DNA of 64,000 nt from Zafaria ginkgonis (GTDB taxonomy: Bacteria > Actinomycetota > Actinomycetes > Actinomycetales > Micrococcaceae), in contig NZ_BAABEO010000008.1 of assembly GCF_039540195.1 (NCBI RefSeq), positions 248,001 to 312,000 on the forward strand, in the 5' to 3' direction. The translations under genes and the position numbers were made by a program. The number at the start of each line of letters is the position of its first letter. Position 1 is the stretch's first letter. The notes under the pieces are model-generated. The model was not told the origin of the DNA, did no database searches, and was given only the letters and a program-made list of their open reading frames with translations. Positions 59,301 to 64,000 of this stretch are shown here, one piece after another.

Positions 59301-60490
59301 GAGCACGCCCACCGGGCACGGACGTTGTGCAGCGAGCGCACGTGGTCCAGCAGCGCGTGGCGGTGGCCGGTGAGCGTGGCATGCAGCTTGTACAGCTGGG
59401 GTTCGGTGGCGCGTTCGTTGCGCAGGATGGCGCGGGTGAGCTGGTCGCGCAGCTCCTCGGGGCCGGTCTCCGGCGAAAGGCGCAGCGCCATGCTGTCCAG
59501 CCCGAGGTCGGCGAGGCGCTCGACCAGCCCATCGGCGGTCGCCCGCCGCTCGGCCACCACGAGCACCCGCTTGCCCTGTCCGGCGAGGATGGCTGCGGCG
59601 TTCACCGCGGTCTGCGTCTGGCCGGTCCCCGGGGGGCTGGAGACCACCACGGACTCCCCCGCCTCGACGAGGTCCAGGACCTCCTGCTGGGTGCCGTCGG
59701 CGTCGAGGACCAGCAGTTCGTCGGCGGGGTCGCGCTCGTCGCTGCTGAGCACGGTGACTTCGGGTTCGGGCACGTCCACCGGCCGGCCGGCATCGGCGTC
59801 CAGCAGCCGGGAGATGACGGGGTGGCGCACATCGAGGCGGGCGGGGTCGGCGGGGTCGTTGAGGTCGGCGAAGGTGGAGAGCATCAGCCGGTGTTCGATC
59901 ACGGCGCCGCGCACGTCGGCGACGTCGCGGCGCAGCGAGTCCATGGCCAGGCGCGGGTCGAAGCGCGCCGTGGCGTAGGCGGAGGAGCGCAGCGCGTCGG
60001 CGTCGATGGCGACCCCGTGCACCTGGTCGAAGTAGCGGACCAGCGCGGGGTTGACCTCGGCCCGTCCGCTGAGCTGGATCTCGTAGTCGTCCTGGCCCTC
60101 GCGCAGGGAAAGCGAAATGCGTCCCAGCATCACGGGGGCGCTGAACTGTTCGCTGCGGCCGTCCTGGGTGGCGCGCCAGGTGGCCAGGCCGGCGGCGAGG
60201 TAGCCGACGTCGATCCCGCGGTCCTCGGACAGTTCCTCGACCTTGGCGCGCAGGGAGCGTGCGGCGCGACGGCCCACGGCGTACTGTTCCTGGTCGCGCA
60301 GCAGGGTGGACAGGCGGGTGCGGCGCCCGGCCAGGAACTGGGCCAGCCCCGACGGGTGGGCGTGCGTGAGGTCGATGCTGTTGGAGGAGGATCCGGCGAA
60401 CCGCAGGAGCGTGTCCGTCCCGGCACCGGGACCGAGCTTCTCCAGCCATGCGGACAGCTCCGCGGCTCCGCCTTCCCGAGTCCCGTCCAC
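56312..60490 (-). CDS. Large helicase-like AAA protein with C-terminal nuclease-like region
   Basis: A 1,392-residue superfamily I DNA2/NAM7-like protein. The P-loop reads SSPPGTGQTQTA (284-295), where the normal Lys of G-x-G-K-T is Gln. The Walker B-like strand AVILLDADAL lacks the usual Glu. Other helicase blocks are RVLVVAERRATADGLVERL and a C-terminal AAA part (DAVIFTLGYGRTPHG, DELFVTGVTRSRDLLQLVTG). About residue 1,160 onward (DGTEAYRGMTVRERSRLRPQ, then LEAMGWRYIPLWTIDVFSDP) looks like a VSR/DUF559-type nuclease fold. The last ~170 residues are low complexity. ATP use may be impaired or altered. Genome-repair or defence role is inference. Confidence 0.8.
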   Translation of the reverse strand: MDGTREGGAAELSAWLEKLGPGAGTDTLLRFAGSSSNSIDLTHAHPSGLAQFLAGRRTRLSTLLRDQEQYAVGRRAARSLRAKVEELSEDRGIDVGYLAAGLATWRATQDGRSEQFSAPVMLGRISLSLREGQDDYEIQLSGRAEVNPALVRYFDQVHGVAIDADALRSSAYATARFDPRLAMDSLRRDVADVRGAVIEHRLMLSTFADLNDPADPARLDVRHPVISRLLDADAGRPVDVPEPEVTVLSSDERDPADELLVLDADGTQQEVLDLVEAGESVVVSSPPGTGQTQTAVNAAAILAGQGKRVLVVAERRATADGLVERLADLGLDSMALRLSPETGPEELRDQLTRAILRNERATEPQLYKLHATLTGHRHALLDHVRSLHNVRARWACSPYQAMQELARLTALEPAPATTVRLKRSVLDNITSRDETGAKLRRAAELGGFSRAAATSPWHGARLRNRRETENALEITESLAADLPPLHEQILKVAAHSEIKLGESFAEWGEQLDLLLAVRGSLDRFEPDIFDRDVDDLISATAPTQWRREHGIEMSSITRSRLRRVAKEYVRPGVHIADLHQALQAVQRQRGQWARYATSQRHPQVPTGLAELGAAYRDAEARLDRLVEVLARTPEREALPRLPLETMLVRLRELVAGKETLVSLPERTLLQEQLREQGLSELMDDLSEREVAAELVGNELELAWWQSALEAMISGDDYLAMSDGARLRRLEAEYRLADNTHIASGASRLRWLLAKRWKGALADHRAASRELRAMLKDGEPTLQALGNLGTGLVNSLVPVWIGAPLLIPAEVPADIDFDAVILLDADALSLRSALGSISRSRQVIAFGDSMLGSPRGFNVSVDPTASTREPAPPASTFTALTGVLPLRRLGTVYRGVDEGLTEALGRAYYDGSLRRLPAARAMSGGTPSLSVEYVADGTALPEGGEGIETTVAEVNRVADLVFGHIRRRPNRSLAVIASNQRHAARIAEAIRLQLPNFPWAADFFKRADEPFQVSSVERAHGLVRDAVIFTLGYGRTPHGKALHDFGPLSGARGDELFVTGVTRSRDLLQLVTGVLPSDVDLDRVGGGARRFLELAGRVLSGDSGVEGEGTPLKDPLVADLMNRLARRGATVAQHYRGVLDLAAQATDVDAAGNHPPLAVVSDGTEAYRGMTVRERSRLRPQQLEAMGWRYIPLWTIDVFSDPGTIANTLAAHLGLPAVDPDPGFDPGREQADNGGQDSAKEDAMAGNRSGGPRRAESAPTHASRPARQDAARGTPDQDTSAQAASAQETAGRGTPAAGHAQAAGIAPKDAASPNPQAGASEAGAPAGGRSETGTSQLVGAGATLPQGSGRRSAGGPVDGVVPRVASEDDPRAWGEREGDRDRWLQEQRPPHWS

Positions 60491-60713
60491 GTGAACACAT
60501 CCCTTCCCTGTTGTCGCCCCACCGTCGCCCCACTTGTCGTTCCGCGGGCGACGTCTCCCCCCGGACCCTACCTAACCTAGCCGAAAGCGGCCCCACCGTC
60601 GCTGACCGCAACGCGCAGGCGCCCGGACCGTGCCCGCGGGGAACCACGAGAAAGGGGAGGGACCGAAGCCCCTCCCCCGCTTCACGGACGTTCCGCGCCG
60701 CAGCGCCGAACGC

Positions 60714-62300
<1,587 letters not shown>

Positions 62301-62363
62301 GGGTTCCAGTTTAGTCGCCCGCCGGACCGCGGCGCACCTTGGCGGGCCCGGACGTGACGGACC

Positions 62364-63515
62364 CTACGACGCCGGGCCGGCCGCCGTCGGGCCCGGGCCG
62401 CCCGCAGCCTCCCCGGCATCCCCGGGTGGCAGGGCAGTCCCGGCCTGCTCGGGCGGCTCCCGCCATACCTTGAGCACGGCCCACGCGACGGCGGTGACGG
62501 GCACGGCCAGCACGGCCCCGGCGATTCCGGCCAGGATGACGCCGGCGGCAAGCGCCAGCAGGATGACCAGCCCGTGCAGGCGCAGCGTCCGGCCCATGAC
62601 GATGGGCTGCAGGATGTGGCCGTCCAACTGGTTCACCGCGATCACCACCGCGGCAACGATCAGCGCGACGGCCGGCCCGTTGGCGACCAGTGCCACCAGG
62701 GCGGCGAAGATGCCCGTGACGGTGGCGCCGACCATGGGTATGAAGCCGCCGAGGAAGACCAGGACGGCCAGTGGCAGGGCCAGCGGGACCTGCAGCACCA
62801 GCAGCGTCAGTCCGAGCGCCAGCGCCTCCACGAACGCAATGATCGCGGTGCCGCGCACGTACTTGCCCAGGACTTCCATGACCACGTCGCCCGAGCGGTG
62901 CAGCTTGTCCAGCCGGTCGCCGCTGAATCCGAGCAGGAAGAAGGCCCAGATCCGGTCCCCGTCCTTGAGGAAGTAGAAGAGCACCACGGCGCAGAGCAGC
63001 ACGCCGGTGATGACTTCGGCGGCCGTGGACAGCCCGGAGAGCGCCCCCAGGCCGAACTGGCTGCTGCCGAGGAAGTCCCGCAGCGCCGCGGCCGCCTGGT
63101 CGATGGCCGTCTGCTCGATCGGCAGTGGCCCCTCAGCCAGCAGGCGCCGCAGTTCCTCCCACCCGGCGGTACCGGCCGCAACAAGGTTGTTCCATTCGCT
63201 GCGCACCGCGAAGACCAGCCCGGTGATTATTCCGCCGAGCACCAGCACAATGGCCAGGAAGGTGACCCAGGTCGCCAGGCCGGGCCGCAGGCCGCGGCGG
63301 CGCAGGTAGCCCACAACGGGGCTGAAGGCAGCGGCGAGAATGAGGGCGATCATCAGCGGGATGGCAATCAGCTTCAGCCGGACCAGCCCGTAGACGGCGA
63401 CGGACACGGCAGTGAGCAGCAGAAGCAGCTGTGCTGCACGGATGGCCGGGCGGCCAAGCGTATCCGACCAGAGGGCTCCGGGTGACAGGGAGGGCCCGTA
63501 AGGGGATTGTGCCAT
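62364..63515 (-). CDS. AI-2E family transporter
   Basis: A 383-residue membrane protein with about eight helices. The family landmarks are LIAIPLMIALILAAAFSPVV near the N-terminus, the FFLLGFSGDRLDKLHRSGD loop, LGGFIPMVGATVTGIFAALV, and NQLDGHILQPIVMGRTLRLH. Members act as ion antiporters or exporters; quorum-signal export is shown for only a few. ATG 63,515 has AAGGAG eight bases upstream. The tail is Pro/Gly/Ala-rich. Confidence 0.9.
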   Translation of the reverse strand: MAQSPYGPSLSPGALWSDTLGRPAIRAAQLLLLLTAVSVAVYGLVRLKLIAIPLMIALILAAAFSPVVGYLRRRGLRPGLATWVTFLAIVLVLGGIITGLVFAVRSEWNNLVAAGTAGWEELRRLLAEGPLPIEQTAIDQAAAALRDFLGSSQFGLGALSGLSTAAEVITGVLLCAVVLFYFLKDGDRIWAFFLLGFSGDRLDKLHRSGDVVMEVLGKYVRGTAIIAFVEALALGLTLLVLQVPLALPLAVLVFLGGFIPMVGATVTGIFAALVALVANGPAVALIVAAVVIAVNQLDGHILQPIVMGRTLRLHGLVILLALAAGVILAGIAGAVLAVPVTAVAWAVLKVWREPPEQAGTALPPGDAGEAAGGPGPTAAGPAS

Positions 63516-63613
63516 CGTCGTGGCTCCTTCGTCAGGGCAATCGGGTGCGGGCCTTCTCCGTCCCGCACGCCCTATCCTCCACGTCGAGGGCCCGACACCC
63601 AAGCCCCTGCCGG

Positions 63614-64000
63614 TTAGCCCGGAATCGCCAAGGCGCCCGGGACGCTTTCGACGAGCACCGAGGTCCCGGCCGGGATCTGCAGGATTTCGCCGTCGATCTG
63701 GAACGGCACCGGGTCGACGACGGTGAAGGCGTAGCTCTTCACGCTGGCCTGCGGGCCCAGCCCCACCGTTACGGCACGCAGGGTCATCAGCGCCAGCCGC
63801 CACCGGCTGGCGTGCTGCATGGCAATCACCTCGAACCTGCCATCCATCGGTTGCCCGGATTCGCTGACGGTGCCGTACTTCGCCATCCCGGTGATGTTCG
63901 CCAGGATCAGGCTGTCGAATTCGGCACGCGCCCCGTCCGCGCGCACCAGTTCAACGGGCCGCAGCCGGGGGATCGTGCGGGCGACCGCGATGAGTTCGCG
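63614..64000 (-). CDS. Diacylglycerol kinase-like lipid kinase, C-terminal part
   Basis: The gene runs off the right edge; ~128 residues are visible. LILANITGMAKYGTVSESGQ, then PMDGRFEVIAMQHAS, and VPFQIDGEILQIPAGTSVLV are typical of the second domain of bacterial DagK/YegS-like lipid kinases, with the D-G-E block near the end. The N-terminal catalytic GGDGT motif lies outside the window. It is 98 bases from the AI-2E gene, on the same strand. Confidence 0.8.
   Translation of the reverse strand, partial: RELIAVARTIPRLRPVELVRADGARAEFDSLILANITGMAKYGTVSESGQPMDGRFEVIAMQHASRWRLALMTLRAVTVGLGPQASVKSYAFTVVDPVPFQIDGEILQIPAGTSVLVESVPGALAIPG

Noticed and set aside
56282..60580. A 1,432-codon plus-strand open frame opposite the helicase-like gene
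   Set aside because: The translation is rich in Gly/Val/Gln/Arg with no domain, while the minus strand has clear motifs. Typical antisense shadow in high-GC DNA.

Overview
This window is a high-GC chromosome segment from an actinobacterium. Gene content and order (opp transporter with a long OppB, ispH-ychF, xseAB, glsB, guaA, a CIRCE-type operator) point to Micrococcales, probably Micrococcaceae (Arthrobacter-like). That assignment is inference; no rRNA or tRNA gene was seen.

Layout. (1) 1-7,116 is ordinary chromosome: an oligopeptide ABC importer (oppA, oppB, oppC and a fused oppDF, all minus) with a PH-like membrane protein on the opposite strand inside it, then a small GlsB/YeaQ protein. 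(2) 7,137-36,375 is accessory. It is bounded and subdivided by seven direct copies of the 3' end of ychF. The real end is at 36,349; six displaced copies lie at 7,137, 15,555, 16,718, 27,841, 28,464 and 31,635. I read this as at least six integrative elements inserted one after another at the end of ychF, oldest on the left and newest next to ychF, with no integrase left in the window. Element A carries a bd oxidase, a GMC oxidoreductase and a G6PD, flanked by a decayed ndh and a cut-off GH15 gene. B carries an AraC-type regulator. C is a defence block: a RelA/SpoT-like enzyme with a LOTUS-like domain, a complete Wadjet JetABCD operon and a frameshifted TIR-like gene. D carries an ArfB-like rescue factor. 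E carries the phosphatase/DUF3090/SCO1664 trio. F carries IS and regulator debris, a UvrA paralogue and PhnA. The phnA start codon lies inside the restored ychF end. (3) 36,349-64,000 is core chromosome: ychF, ispH, xseAB, ppk2, an AlaT-like aminotransferase, a Nudix hydrolase, an Lrp regulator, a TPR protein, a two-component system, an APH-like protein, a GNAT, 5-FTHF cyclo-ligase, fmdB behind a CIRCE operator, a SAF protein, a large helicase-like protein, guaA, an AI-2E family permease and the end of a diacylglycerol-kinase-like gene.

How it works together. The ancestral order was probably glsB converging on ychF across the bidirectional terminator at 7,075-7,116. About 29 kb was later inserted exactly at the last codons of ychF. 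Each element restored the C-terminal peptide VEFRFNV, so ychF stayed functional. The accumulated cargo is stress and defence genes, in a layout that resembles staphylococcal SCC arrays at rlmH, but at a different gene.
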